Program-made: the position numbers and the translations under genes | Notes under the pieces: model-generated | What the model saw: only the letters and a program-made list of their open reading frames with translations | The model's database searches: none | What the model was told of the DNA's origin: nothing | In this document: positions 46,492 through 58,702 of the stretch, piece after piece | How positions within the stretch are numbered: the first letter of the stretch is position 1 | Layout of the letters: each line of letters begins with the position of its first letter | NCBI GenBank assembly: GCA_009599575.1 | Contig: VWND01000095.1 | Span: 1,178,001-1,242,000 of the forward strand | Direction of reading: 5' to 3' | Source of the DNA: Blumeriella jaapii | Lineage: Eukaryota > Ascomycota > Leotiomycetes > Helotiales > Drepanopezizaceae | Length of the DNA: 64,000 nt

Positions 46492-47261
46492 CAAGTACGG
46501 CAGGGAGGATTCGACGTACAACAGAGTCTCGCAGACACGCTACACGCTATCTAGAATCACGACGTGTGCTTACCGTACGGGGAGGGGTTGGCGGCACTAC
46601 TTCGGCGACGATGTCAACATGGCACTCGCCTAATTGATACCCCGGCTTGTCGAGTATTTGGTACGTCAGGGTTTCATTGCGACGTGCAACAAAACCTTCT
46701 GGTCAGTAAGTGGATGAGTATTTGAATCTGTCAGCCAACGAGACAATCGTCGTACGAGGGACGCAAGCGTGGTGGTACACAGTCGCTTGAATGCTGTACT
46801 CCAAGTGTGACCCGCAGGCAGGTGGTAACTCTGTTGCGGAGAGCAGAGTCTAAGTGTTGTGGGCAAGCATCGAAACCAAAACAAGCAATGAGAACATGAG
46901 AACATGTTGTTGCGAAAACCTTTCCGAGAGAGTCGCAGCGATCTTGTGCGTTTATGCAATTGATTCTTTCTCTAAGTCTACGAGTTTGTAGACGCCATGT
47001 GATACAGGTCCCATCAAATATCGCCCCCTTCCCCGATACAGAAGAAGATTCGTCAACCGCACGCGTGGAGGCGTGCCATCCCCACTGCAAGGGTCAAAGC
47101 CCACACGAGCTTACATGCTCTTAAACCTTTCACCTCCTCTACCATCTCCCAAAATACCATGGTCTCTCAATCGCTCCCCGAATCCTCTCATCTGACATGA
47201 GTTCGCTCCTCCGGTATACTCCTCCCGAAGTCTCGGGGCTGGCTGATCAGCAAAGGCGATT

Positions 47262-47513
47262 TTAGTTGCTCTCTACAGCCCCGACCTTCTCCTCAGCGGC
47301 GTGCAAGATGCCATATTGAGACGGTGATTGGTCCTGACTTTTGGCCCCTGCTTGAGCAGTGCTGAAGCTGGATCGGCGAGATGTGCTCGGGCTGGGGCTG
47401 GGCCGACGGGTGTAAGGGTCGAGTTGGCGCTCTTCCTCCGCGGTGAAGAGGGCGCGGAGCAGGCGGGTGTTTTGCTGCGCGGTCGGGCGGGGGCTGGGTG
47501 CCTTTGCGAACAT
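47262..47513 (-). CDS. Small Ser/Pro-rich protein, unknown function
   Basis: Probable gene of 83 residues starting MFAKAPSPRPTAQQNTRLLR and ending near a charged ILHAAEEKVGA segment. The middle is Ser/Pro/Thr/Arg-rich. The ATG at 47513 is preferred because upstream codons of the same frame encode His/Lys/Gln low complexity that looks non-coding. A minus-strand TATATAAG about 190 bases upstream adds weak support. No signal peptide, membrane segment or known domain. It could be a small conserved ascomycete protein or a chance frame. Confidence 0.42.
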   Translation of the reverse strand: MFAKAPSPRPTAQQNTRLLRALFTAEEERQLDPYTRRPSPSPSTSRRSSFSTAQAGAKSQDQSPSQYGILHAAEEKVGAVESN

Positions 47514-50060
47514 TTTGTGGGAGGATGTTTTTGTTGGTTGTATGTGTTGGTGCTTGTGTTGGTGCTTGTGTTGTCTTTGAGGTGTTGCTGAGAGGATGAT
47601 GTGCCTGTTGGTTATGCGTGGCAGGCTTGATTTACGTAGCAAGGTGTGACTTCCAGGTTTGATCTGTTGACTATTCGAGGTGACTGTCAAGGGGCATTGG
47701 GTCATCTTATATATCCGCGATCCTGTACGGAGTACGGAGTATATTTCTCTGTCCGTTTGCATGGGCAAAGGACCACACAGCCTCTTCCCACGTCAGCCGT
47801 GGAATGAAGTATCGTTAGGTACTTTTCTTGGCCGGCGTCACTCAGCGTCCACAGCCGCCGGCTCGACTTGCTCTTGAAGGATATCCAAGAGAATGTGGTA
47901 TGGTTCAGGACCGGAGGAGGCAGAGTTACTGACCAATGTTCGGACGGCCAAGATCAATAAGCTCATGTTGACCCATCTGTCAAATGAGTCTAGCCGAAAG
48001 CAGAAGTTGCAAATCGAAATGGTTAGTCAGGCATTCTTTTGATTTAGAAATCTGGAAAACTGATCCGCTTACGTTTACAGGGTCAAACTATTACAACCGC
48101 GTGATTATCCCACTTTCAGATGCACTGAAGATTCTGGACGTTTCTGAGAAGAGTGGCGGATCGACCGATTTGAACTTTCGCATGAAAAAAACCCGCCTTC
48201 TTCAAGCGAAATCTACGAATCAACAACAATAAAGATACTATTGAAAACATCGCTTGATCGAAGATTGGCGTCTTTTTATTCGGTACAAAGACTGCCAACT
48301 GAGTTGTAATTTTTTATTGCTGAGTTGCACGTGCTTCTGTCAACGAAGAATTTTTAACAGTAACGTTCTAGAAGTACTGTGTACACTTTAGAATCTCGCT
48401 TATTTCAACTGGAGACGAGTTGGACCCACCTCGGGGGCTTGGGCATCCTGGCATTGAGATCATTTGGGTCCTGGCCGGCAATAGCCGACCGTCCTTGCCT
48501 GGCGACGTGGCTGAAGTGTTTCCTGTATCTGAAGAAACTAGGATGCCTGGGACGCCATCCGTGCTCCAGACTTGTACTGTAGGAAATTTGGAAGTGCCAG
48601 TCGAGTAGACGTGGAAGCAGAAACGGCTACGCGATTGACTAGGAAGTAATGAATTTGGCCGATAGCAACGACAACCAAGAGAGTTTTTGAATCAGCCAAT
48701 TCCACTGTAGATCGAATGACGAAAGTTTAGGCGTTCGAAGTCGCATGACGTGTAATTAGTGAACGGGCTACTTACTGTACTTACAGTACTGCGATGCCCC
48801 CGCATTTAGTTACACTAAGCGAACCTCCCCCCTTTTTCCTTTAAGCGAGGTGCATGCTCGAATCTGGTGGAAATTACCGGAAAATGCCACGATGCAGAAG
48901 CAGCTGGAAAGTTCCGACCCATTACTACAGTACAATGGGTCTTTTACAATATCCATTATCAGCAATTATTTTTGTCTCTCCCATAGTTCATCAAAGTCTC
49001 CATTGGGCCTCAGAGGATTCCCTTATCGCAAGGCTGTAATTTAGGTTTTACGTGATACACGAGAAAACGAGAAGCAGGTATTGTTGTGGTAATTCTCATC
49101 GCTTCTAAGATTACACTCATCTGAATTACACCTTGACGTAGACGACAGTGGTGGTAGCCGGATCAAGACGCCTCCAGCTACGTCTTTACGTCCCGAGAAT
49201 TAGAAGCAGCCCCAATCCTTCATAATGGGCCTCTAATTCCAGATCTTTAAGCTCCTTCTGCTGCTCGAAGAAATCGAAGATAAAAAAGTGCTACCTAGCC
49301 ATGACACCCGTGTCTTCACGTAGGTAGGGGCGCAGTATCCGCTCGCCCAGTGGGTTTAAGTGAAGGCCCGCCGCATGAGATAACCCCAAAGGGATGAGTA
49401 TCAAATCACTAGGAACTCAAAAAGAAATTGCAGTAATTGTGTAGCATTGTGAAGAGTCCGGATGAGGAAAGTTCGGAAACTTGCGCACGTAAAAAGCACA
49501 AGCGAGCCGGGTAGGGAGACAACAACATGACAACGCTCGACTAACGCACGCAATCGCACCGTCAAGAGAAATCCCGCTATCTCTGATATAAATACATTCC
49601 AGGTCTCATGTCCCAAGCATCCAGTAAGGTAGGATGGCAAGCTGGTCGGGTAAGTCGTACTAAATTGGACAAGAGTAATAGGGCCTTCTCACTTTGTAGT
49701 AAATTTATCTGATTATGTTTGTATGACGGAATGTTTTTATGTAGGCTTCTACAAAGGTTCTTTTTTTGAGGGGATGGGGGAGGGGCTTAGCTTTGGCTAG
49801 GGCTATTCACGCCCATACTTGTACCATGTTCTGAAATCAACTTCAGCATTTCACATCCATAGAAGCTAGACGAATCCAGATGAAACAGACACCCCTCAAG
49901 ACGGTGTCTGAGAGAGATCGGGCATTTCACTCTCTGATCATCATCCATTCCAACCAATTCTTCTACATTGCCTATCATTATCATACGTAGGACATTTACC
50001 TAGTCTCTGTGCCGACGCCGTTGCAAAAGGTATCTTGTATGTCTTGTACCAAGTCATTTC
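47514..50060. other. AT-rich intergenic region
   Basis: No gene is supported. Frames are under 85 codons and none shows a domain. The left end has a GTGTTGGTGCTT repeat (47545-47575) upstream of the small gene and a candidate TATA element (minus strand, 47706-47713). Confidence 0.45.
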
Positions 50061-50762
50061 TCAAACCTTGATAAATTCCCAAAGGATAGCCCTCTCCATA
50101 TTGTGCCCGATCTTCGCAAGCGCATCCTTTCCCTCGTGTTGCTTGAACCCCACGCACCAAAGCTCATTCCAACAGAGCATGAGCAAGATATAGCCTCCAC
50201 CAGGCGCCGGTCTTACGCAGAAGTGCTCCCAGTCTTTCTGAACGTTCGCTTGACACCACAACCTGTTCCCCCTCTCGTGGCCCAGAAGGTTCCCAGACAC
50301 AGCGTTTCGAAACCCAAGCCAACCTTTAGTCTGCTCGCACTTCCAGTGTATCGAGCCTCGGTTGCCTACAGATAGCCGACGAGTCAGTAAGTTCCGGACT
50401 GAGAGTTCTGATACAGCGAAAAAAGCTATTACCAGCTGATTCTAGTTCGATCAATCCGTTAATGAGGGTGATAACTTTCCCGGATGCGACGGCGCGGACT
50501 GTAGCTTGGTCAGTAGCTTTTCCGTCCGCCAAGGGCGAGCAGAACTTCAGAGTTGCTATGCTGTAGAAGAGAGCCCCGGCATCGGAGTCTTTGGGAGAAA
50601 TTACATACTGATAAAAGTACTGCCTGGAAATGGGACAGAGTACTCGCATACAGGACTCGGCATACCGTAGGTCTTTTCATCAGCCTCCGAAACATCGGTG
50701 ACTGTTTCAGCAGGCGTCATGACTCCTCCCCAAGCAGAGGAATCCTCTGTTTTTTGCGACAT
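50061..50762 (-). CDS. Small fascin-like / beta-trefoil-like fungal protein
   Basis: Three exons (50762-50609, 50498-50433, 50365-50061) join in phase to give 174 residues. Donors are GTATGT and GTAATA, acceptors ACAG and GTAG. The N-terminal 45 residues are polar. The rest is one domain I recall from many uncharacterised Pezizomycotina proteins: GSTFIIRAVASGKVITLING, GNRGSIHWKCEQTKGWLGFRN, SGNLLGH, QKDWEHFCVRPAPGGGYILL, ELWCVGFK and a terminal RAILWEFIKV. The repeated aromatic-Gly strands resemble fascin/actin-crosslinking beta-trefoils; no enzyme motif is present. Exon phases, signals and conserved order make a working gene likely, although it is isolated in repeat-rich DNA. Function unknown; the family name is descriptive. 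Confidence 0.76.
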
Positions 50763-52650
50763 GGTGAAGGATCAATAACGTCGAAGATTATATCAGTGGC
50801 TCTTGTGGTGGTATGTGTGCTTGAGATAGGAAAGCTATTGCTGCGATTCTCTGGCCAAATGTGGGTAGAAGGAGCGGCAGATTTAGAAGAATTTCTGACA
50901 GTGCGATGCTGTTGTTTGTGTTGATGCAGGGAGCCGAAAGCAAACGGGACTGTCGTCTGAATGAGGTAAAGCTGTGGAGTCTTAGCCTCCTGGTGCAGTG
51001 GTCACCTACCGACATTCATTCAAATGAGCATTAGCGGTGGGCATTCATGAGGGCGTATTTAAGAAAAACGATGGACGCTTGTTGAAATCTAAAATGAAAC
51101 ACCACAACGATCAACTTGAACTTCAAGTTACGGCCCAGTGCCCAATGTTGAAAGGGGAGGGAGAAAGCAACCTTATTTTCCACGCTGATGCGGCTCTAGA
51201 AGCTGGTATGAGTGTCTGGCGTCTGAACAACACAATCGGGCGGCTAAACAGTTGTTCCTCCTTGCGCTACGTGGCCGTAAAAACAGAACTTTCAAATAAA
51301 CAAAATCTCAGAGCATAATTTCGAGTCCCAATAGATGCAATAGTTTGCAGAGGCTTGTCTTCTTGCAAGTTCCTACTCTAAAAGTGTACTAGTTCAATCC
51401 CAGACACCAGATGCGCAACGGGAGGCAGGTCAACCCCCCCACTCCCCGTCTCCTGTGTCGCAAGAAAGATTGAGATGAAAAGTGCAGTGAGCACCCTCTT
51501 TCCCAAAGATACAAGATTTTTTCATGTTTGGCGAAAATCTCCAAATCAAAAATTCATCTTTTTAGCAATTGGTGCCGATATTTTTGTTTACCCGAGCGCC
51601 GACCAACACCAGGAATTTCAAGTCTTTCTGGCCTGGGACTAACTCATAGTATTCTGGTATCGAGAAATCTCAAAATCACCCGCGCGTGTCTTTGGAATAG
51701 CAACAGTCCATTTTCTGGTGACAGCTGAGAAGTTGACAACACTTCGACGTCTTACAAGGAAGCAAAAATCAAGCGTGTTGACAAATGTAGCACTCGATTT
51801 GTAGGTAAAAGAATTTCAAATTGCACACTAGCTGTGATACCTGCGTTGGGATCCTTCTTTATGCTTGAACAAGCCTACAGTAACCGCTGTTGCTTGCATT
51901 TGAAGGACTTGGATTCGCTATAATCAAGTCTCGCGTATGGTACTACGGCGCGCTTTCCCGCGATTCAACTGATATGTCAAATGAACTGGTATAATATCAC
52001 TCTTCCCGCTTTCCCTTCCTACCCGGGAAACATGTGATTGTAGGTTAAGCGGAACCGCTGCCACAAAAGATTCCGTATAAGTGTAAATGGCTATCATGTC
52101 GGCCGACAAGCAAGAAAGTACATCCCCTCTCAACGCTGGCCTCATCAACTGACTGGTCTTGCATAACACAGAGCTAGCAGATCCAGCTGAACACCCGAAA
52201 TACCATGACCAGTGGGGTCCCTACATCTAGGCAGATACTCGTAACTGCTGTCCAAATACATGATGCAATGATTATAGAGGAGCGACAGTACATAGAATTG
52301 GCAGCAAGCCAAACTTCGGCGACCAGCGAGCAATCGATAATAACTCCTTTCCTTTACTCTCCTAACCTCACTATATGCTTGCCGATGTTCATATTCTACA
52401 TCCATACAGAGAAAGCCACAGCATAGCTAGCTCTCGCCCCCGTCCTTCAATTACGGATAGCCTGTCCAATAAACATCAATCTGGTGCGCCGTCCTCTTTC
52501 CTTACCAGCCAAGCACCTGCTCGCCTCCGCTTGTACACATGTATGGAGTCGCCTGCCAAAGCCACCCTCGCAGGGGCTTGGGAGCTATCGAAGCCCATTC
52601 TTCAATTTTGAATGACACCTTCCTCTAGTAAATGAAAAGCTCCAAGCCCC
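50763..52650. other. AT-rich intergenic region
   Basis: No gene recognised. Frames are shorter than 100 codons with no domain. A tRNA A-box-like TGGTGCAGTGG near 50994 has no matching B-box at the right distance. Confidence 0.45.
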
Positions 52651-52689
52651 AAGTAGCTAGCGAGGCTACAGATGTATATAAATACAAAG

Positions 52690-55600
52690 AACCAAATCCA
52701 TACTCGCAACATTGCACCCATACCAAGTTCATACAGAAGCATGTCTAAGGGCTAGCTCAGGGCTCCCCTGCCTATTGGGATTTATATGCGTCCGGTACTA
52801 AGTTTGTGAGGTCTCTTGAGCTTGAGAACAGGTTAATGAGAAATGATGAATAATGGTACGTACGAAAATCACACAATGTCGGACTTGCATATGTGTATCT
52901 GGCAACAGCACAAGGTAGATGACAACAGCAGAGATTTCCGATAACAGAAAACGAAAAAGCAGCAAGTTTTGTGTTCTCGCTTCAAGTTTATAATGACCCA
53001 AGATAAAAGGGCGGACAGATATCGCTGCTCGTAGAATCCGTTATCTTAAGCATGACACTTTTCTAACCTCTGCCGAGTATATCAGTTCACATGTTGTCTA
53101 GCATTCAGAGTGTACTTGTTCGTTGGTGTAGCTCAGATCTGTCTCTGCCTACGTATAGATAGAAGTTGGTCCACACCTAGACATGCTCTACCGCTGCACA
53201 TCTAGGAGCGACATCAACTGAAGCCATACATTCCTACCTAATTATCGACCCGCTTAGGTGGGCCTCCTCTGTTCCTGCCATGAACCACCACCCTAAAAGC
53301 GCACAAGCACACTACAGCATGCCATCGTTAGCGATTTATCAAGGGTAGCTGACAGTTGATCACAGTTATCCACATCCTCATTCCTCCTTGCCCCTCCTCT
53401 CCGCTCTTTCCTATTAAAATCGAACTTCGAAAAGCAAGCGAAGCTCCATACAGAACTATTTAAAGACGTTCAAAGAGCGAGAACCTACTTTTGCATCATC
53501 ACACTCATACCAAGTACATCCAGAAGTATGTCTGAGCTACGTTGCGTTTCTGCGTAACCAAGAGCGCCGAACGACAGATCGAAGCGTGATGCCCCCCCCC
53601 CCCCCCCCCCCTCCCCCCCCCCCCGATAACACAGCGAGAGTGGACGAGTCAATGAAGAAAGCCGAGGAGGATTTGGGCTTGCATAGAGTATCGAACAAGA
53701 AACAGAATCGCGGTTGTCAAGAAGCTCTGCTGTTATCAATCGTTTCCTCTTATCATGCACTATCAATATACATGTACAGTAGGTACGTGTATGTACATGT
53801 CCAGTCGCTTTCTGTACGCATGCCATTTATTATCATCTGCAGCGTTTTCCTAACCAAATCCAAACAAGCTAAACTTGAATCCAAATCCGAATCAGCGCAT
53901 GAGAGGTAGGAAGGCCAGCTGGTTTTTTCTCGTGGAAATTGAAATCTTCTATTAAGAAGATTATTGTTACATGTCGTGGAAGCAATCAGTGCATCCAGAA
54001 CATATTAGGTTGACTTGGATAGTACTCAGCTATTAAGCTTAAGCGGTATGCGCATAGTGGCCCAGCAACAGTCATGTGAGCAACACGTGACAGTGCAATA
54101 TCTGGCAACCGAAACCGATGAAATCTTGCTTAAACATTTATGTAAATAAGTCAAAAGCGTGACGGGAGGAAACCTCGCCTCGTAGACATCACTACCGTCT
54201 AAAGATTCTTTTTTTTTAAAAAAAGGAAATAAAATTGTTGCTGCGGGTAGGCCTAAAGCAATCAAATGACTTGTGGTTAGCAGGCGGAGCTATACGTAGA
54301 CCTACGATATCAGAGCACCAGAACCATCCTCGCAGCACCACGCACCAAGTTGGTACTTGTGAAAGCACGCTCCAACACCAGCCAAAGGCTCACGTAGGCA
54401 ACACATGAATAGCCGACTGACAGGTAACATAGCTATCGCTAGCTATATAGCCAGGACAAACGGATGAAAAAGCCGAAGCTGAAAGCGTAGAGTATCAGAT
54501 AAGAAGAGAAGATTTTGCATAAGCTGTTGCTATCACTTTCTTCGTACAGTACTGTCAAACAGCGCCACGGTTGTCAGAGACACGACAGGTATACAATTGA
54601 ACATACTTGTCCGTACGCATTCCACATGATCCTTACCATCATCCTCGTTCCTTGGGGGGTGGATTCAGGTGTTCGGCTCCAGGGAAATGTGGTTGCTCGT
54701 TTGTACACAAACGAATCTACATGCATAGGCGATGTGTCTGCTTCAGATGCCATTTTTTGGTGCTGGGAAAGCAACCTATGCACGCAGAACATATTGGGTT
54801 AACTAATAGTAGTGTTCAGCTCTAGAGGTTGTGCGTTATGCGCATGCCCAGTGCTGGAGACCGTGACAGAAAGGGGAGTTTCGCCTTGCCCCGCGAGTTT
54901 TTCTTGGTCTTGAGAACGACGGGACTGTTGTAGGTGCTTGATTGGCCAGTTTGGGATAGCTAGGCAATCTGTTCATTTCTGTCGAGTGTGTCAACAGCGT
55001 GGAAAGCTATTCAAAACCGTGGATTTTGCAAACGACTAATCTGTACATTTAATACGATGTAAAAACAATCAACCCTAAGCTGCCTTGCGTCTTTTCCTAG
55101 CCAGGCATGGAAGCAAGCCGTTCCCAAAAGCCGTAGAGGAAAGATGACGTAGCTACAGCAAAAACCAGTAGGTACCCACAAGCCGAGGTTGAAAGCCAAG
55201 AAGAGTAAAAAAAGGATGGTTTAGGCAATTAGTACAGGTGTTGCTCTCAAGTCTTGTTTGCGTTCGACAAGCTCTACTGTTGTCATTGGCTTCGATCATC
55301 GATTGCAGAAATAATTTACGCAATGCCATTGACTCGTCTTCATGCCCATGCTTTCGAACTGCCTCGGAAAAGGCCTGGCAAGATTGTCCAGGCTCCATGG
55401 TAGGATAGGCTACGCCGTTAAAGGTGTGTTCATTCTCTATCTGCCAAATGGTGTTCTTGCCATTCGGATGCTGATGACAAGCTCTTTCCGGACGTCGCAG
55501 ACGGAATGTTTCATCTAGAGAAGGATCTATCTAGCGATGTGGATGGCTGCACCACCGCGTCGTTTCCGTCAAGGAGATGGGTGGCTAGCGAGCTGAGGTG

Positions 55601-56700
55601 TAGGTAAACGTAAATTTTCCAAACCATCAGAACCAATCTGACAGAGCGAGGCACATCTACATGTAAAGTTACCGCTGCTTTGCGTTTATGATTATCCAAG
55701 TATCTAAGTAAGCCGTACAGCCATAAAAGCACAATAAACCACATAGCGATCCCCATGTAGCAGAAGCTAGTAACGAGAGCCGAAAACAAAGGCGTAAGCT
55801 ACCACACAGATTTCTTGTTTCCGCACATGGTGTTGTTATTTGCTACGTCTCCTTTTGCCATCGAAAGCTCTGCCGTTGTCGAGCGTCGGCTTTCGTAGCT
55901 CGTCAAAAAACATGTACAAAGGTACACTAAACCATCGACCTACTTCATACGTGGAGGTTTATCATCACTATCAAGCTTTCAAGCTAAAGCAAACTGAAGC
56001 AATTTCCAAACGTTCTGCTTTAATAGTGTTCTAGTCGTGACAGAAATCCAACCCATCAAATGTTGGCAGATTGATGAGAAGCATCAGCAGATGCTTTGAA
56101 AACAAGAGAAGAATTGGCAAGGTTGCCAATAGCGAGGATTTATATAGACATGTAGATCTGCATGTAAGTTAGTTTGGAATGAACGCACTGGGCAAAAAAA
56201 GATTTCGCTCTCTGGTAGGGAGGATTTTCTCCTTTCGGAAGGGAGGAAGAGAGGACTGTCAAAGGGCCAACGGGCCGAGCCCCCGAAGTAGGCACGACCT
56301 AGGTGGGTCCTAAGGATATAACCAAACGGACCCTTCGTATCCTCTTAGATCCCTAAGATTCAGTCCATCAATCAATGAATGCACCTTTTGCACCCTGGTC
56401 CATCAACGCCCCTGTGATAAGGACTGTAGTTGCCGCTTCTTTGTTTTCTGTGGAAAGGCAGACGCGTAGATAAGGTAGATAGCAAGCGAAGTTGTGAACA
56501 CGTATAAAAATTGCAAACAATCAGGATGGTTTGTACAAAGGGAGATACACTGATGCAATAATGTTCGTCTTGAAGCTGCGTTGCGTTTGTCTCTTGATTA
56601 AGTACGGAAGTAAGCCGCACCAGGGAAGTGCAGTTAAAGAGTACAACGTAGCCCTAGCCAAAGCAAAGGTATAAAGTGATCTTGGTCGAGAACAAAGAGC
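52690..56700. repeat. Degenerate tandem array, units roughly 600-880 bases
   Basis: Related blocks recur in the same orientation. Block 1 (AGCCGA..GAAAG..TAGAGTAT) is seen near 53662, 54470, 55181, 55780 and 56657. Block 2 (CATCCAGAACATATTAGGTT and variants) is near 52733, 53515, 53991 and 54777. The pair 53979-54070 and 54767-54858 aligns clearly with about one difference in four. On the minus strand several copies show similar short hydrophobic frames (for example 55511-55789 and 56372-56620). None is intact enough to call a gene. Confidence 0.6.
53592..53624. repeat. Poly-C tract (20 C, T, 12 C)
   Basis: A near-pure C run inside the degenerate array. It is present in only one copy of the array, so it probably arose after duplication. 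Confidence 0.9.
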
Positions 56701-56757
56701 CCAGGAGTTACTTAGACTTAAACAAAGGGGTGGTTTCGGATGCCGCTACCGCTACCC

Positions 56758-56828
56758 GCTGTTGCTGTTGCTGTTGCCGTTGCTGTTGCCATCGCTATTG
56801 CTATTGCCATCGCTATTGCCATTGCTAG
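56758..56828. repeat. GTTGCT/ATTGCC hexamer repeat
   Basis: About 11 imperfect hexamers of the form GTTGCT grading into ATTGCC/ATCGCT. It encodes a false Val-Ala/Ile-Ala run on the plus strand. Confidence 0.8.
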
Positions 56829-57329
56829 AACTCATTCCTGCTCTCAAAAACCTCTACCGCTCGCTAGCATACTCAGCGTGTACCGTTCGTTCATCACTAT
56901 ATACCTAAACGATATACATTTGCTTACCTTGCATGTCCCTATCCACCGGCGCACTTCCCACACACCTCTATCCACCACCATCACCATCATCTTTATGCAT
57001 CGATATCCTCCTCCCTTCCCATCCTTTCCCTTCCCTTCCCTTCCCCACGCAAACCCAACTTCCAAAAACCTGAACCCGATCCCAGCAGCGCGAAAAAAGT
57101 GAACAAGAAGCGAGAGTGAGTCAAGCACTGCATCTCCTTCTCCATCTCCGTCTCCACTCGCCCATCCTCTTCTACGCAAGAGACAAACAGAAGACAGACA
57201 GACCGACTGAAAAGAAAAAGGTCAAGAGCAAGCTCGGGAGGAGCGGGGGATGGTGGAGTAGAAGATGGTTGTAGGCTAGGCAAGGTAGGTAGGTAGGTAC
57301 TTACTGAAAGGTAGGGAGGGGAGGAAGGC

Positions 57330-57543
57330 AGGCAGACAGGCAGACAGACCAGACCAGCAAGCAAGCCAGCCAGCCAGACCAGACCAGACCAGCAACAAAG
57401 CAAGCAAGCAAGCGAGCAAGCCAGCCAGCCAGCAAGCCAGACCAGCAACAAAACAAGCAAGAAAGAAAGCAAGCCAGACCAGCAAAACAACAAACCAAGC
57501 CAGCAAGCAAGCCAGCCAGCCAGACCAGCAAAACAACAAAGCA

Positions 57544-57606
<63 letters not shown>

Positions 57607-57655
57607 AAGCAAGCAGCCAGCCAGCAAGCAAGCAAGCAAGCAAGCAAGCAAGAAA
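57330..57655. repeat. CAGCCAGC / GCAAGCAA tetranucleotide array
   Basis: CCAG and GCAA tetramers with embedded AGACC pieces over about 320 bases; the block 57540-57600 is nearly pure CCAG. Confidence 0.9.
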
Positions 57656-57704
57656 AGCGAGCGAGCGAGCGAGCACAGCACAGCACAGCACAGCATAGCA
57701 TACG

Positions 57705-57773
<69 letters not shown>

Positions 57774-57774
57774 T

Positions 57775-57819
<45 letters not shown>

Positions 57820-57822
57820 AAT
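57705..57822. repeat. (TAGA)n microsatellite
   Basis: About 28 copies of TAGA with a single variant (ATATAG) near 57772. It has the same unit family as the CTAT tract at 11.6 kb, read on the other strand. Confidence 0.93.
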
Positions 57823-58702
57823 ACAGACAAGTAACCCTCACCCTCAGCCTCACCCTCAGCCTCACCCGCCTCCCAACAGCGATGGTGAACGAACGTGCTT
57901 CCTCACTGCTTCCTCACTGCTTCCTCACAGTATGCTCCGCAGCCAGCGAGCCAGCGAGCCAACAGCCCAGCCCAGCCCAGCCCAGCAGCCCAGCCCAGCC
58001 CAGCCCAGCCCAGCCCAGCCCTCGTAGCGCGATACCTTCCAATGCATCGGACCCGCTCGCCCGCCAGCCCGCCCGCTCGCCAGCCCGCCAGCCCACCCGC
58101 CCGGCAGCGAGCGGCAGAAACGAAGGTGCGCCGCGTCTTCGGCCCGACACACGTCTCGTCTCGTCTCGTCTCGTCACGTCTCGATCAGGCAGCAGAGCGA
58201 GCCAAAAAAGGGATTAACATTAAAAACACCTAAGATACGACGACTACCTACCTACAGTACATACAGGACCTGCTCCTACGCGGCCCGCAAGCAGGTGCGT
58301 GAACGGAGGGATGGACGGATGAGCAAGCAAGCGAGTAAACAAGCGAGCGAGCAAGCGAGCGAGCAAGCGAGTAAACAAGCGAACAAGCGAGCAAGCAAGG
58401 AAGCAAGCGAGCAAGGAAGCAAACAAACAAACAAACAACCAAACAAACCAATCAAGCAAGTAACCAACGAACACAGTGTAAATAGGCAAACACGCACAAC
58501 GCGCATGGGTATACCGCTCCCTCTTCCCTCTGTTCTTCTCATCTCCTTCCCCCCTCGTGCCCTCTCAACATCGGGACCAGAGAGGCTAGGCAAATAACAA
58601 TAAAAATTATGTTGAAGTATGACAAGCCCATTTCCGCGCGGATGTCCAATGGCACAAAGAGAACGTGAGCAGACCGGGAGTTCCCTTCGGCGCGTTTCTG
58701 CT

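Larger units (their letters stand above)
43143..47261. other. Four-kilobase repeat-rich intergenic region
   Basis: No gene is confidently supported. Left part: BAR 3' flank, a T run (43593-43615), a CTTTTTTTT-rich zone and a run of 20 C (43853-43872). Middle: AGCT repeats (44306-44322), GATG and GGGA repeats, the run of 52 G and a CTGCTT trinucleotide tract. Right: a 123-base diverged tandem duplication and a 9-base satellite. A 119-codon minus-strand frame at 46731-47090 is the best coding candidate but shows no domain. Confidence 0.5.
56740..58702. other. Intergenic, simple-repeat dense
   Basis: No gene supported. It carries a GTTGCT/GCTATT hexamer tract (56758-56828), CAGCC/GCAAG repeats, a TAGA satellite, CCCAG pentamers (57966-58020) and a GCAAGCGA/AACAAG repeat (58320-58450). 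Long frames across these (up to 290 codons) read as Leu/Ala/Trp/Cys or Ser/Ile/Tyr repeats. The 3' flank of erf4 lies at the right end. Confidence 0.6.

Noticed and set aside
50985..51060. Second tRNA gene
   Set aside because: An A-box-like TGGTGCAGTGG is present, but no B-box or acceptor stem can be paired at the right distance.
52690..56700. Known DNA transposon or retrotransposon
   Set aside because: I found no transposase, reverse transcriptase or integrase motif and no clear terminal repeats, only repeated short blocks.
56993..57865. 290-codon frame with Ser/Ile/Tyr/Leu and Trp/Leu/Ala/Gly repeats
   Set aside because: It is the translation of TAGA, CCAG and GCAA tetranucleotide arrays, which stay open in several frames.
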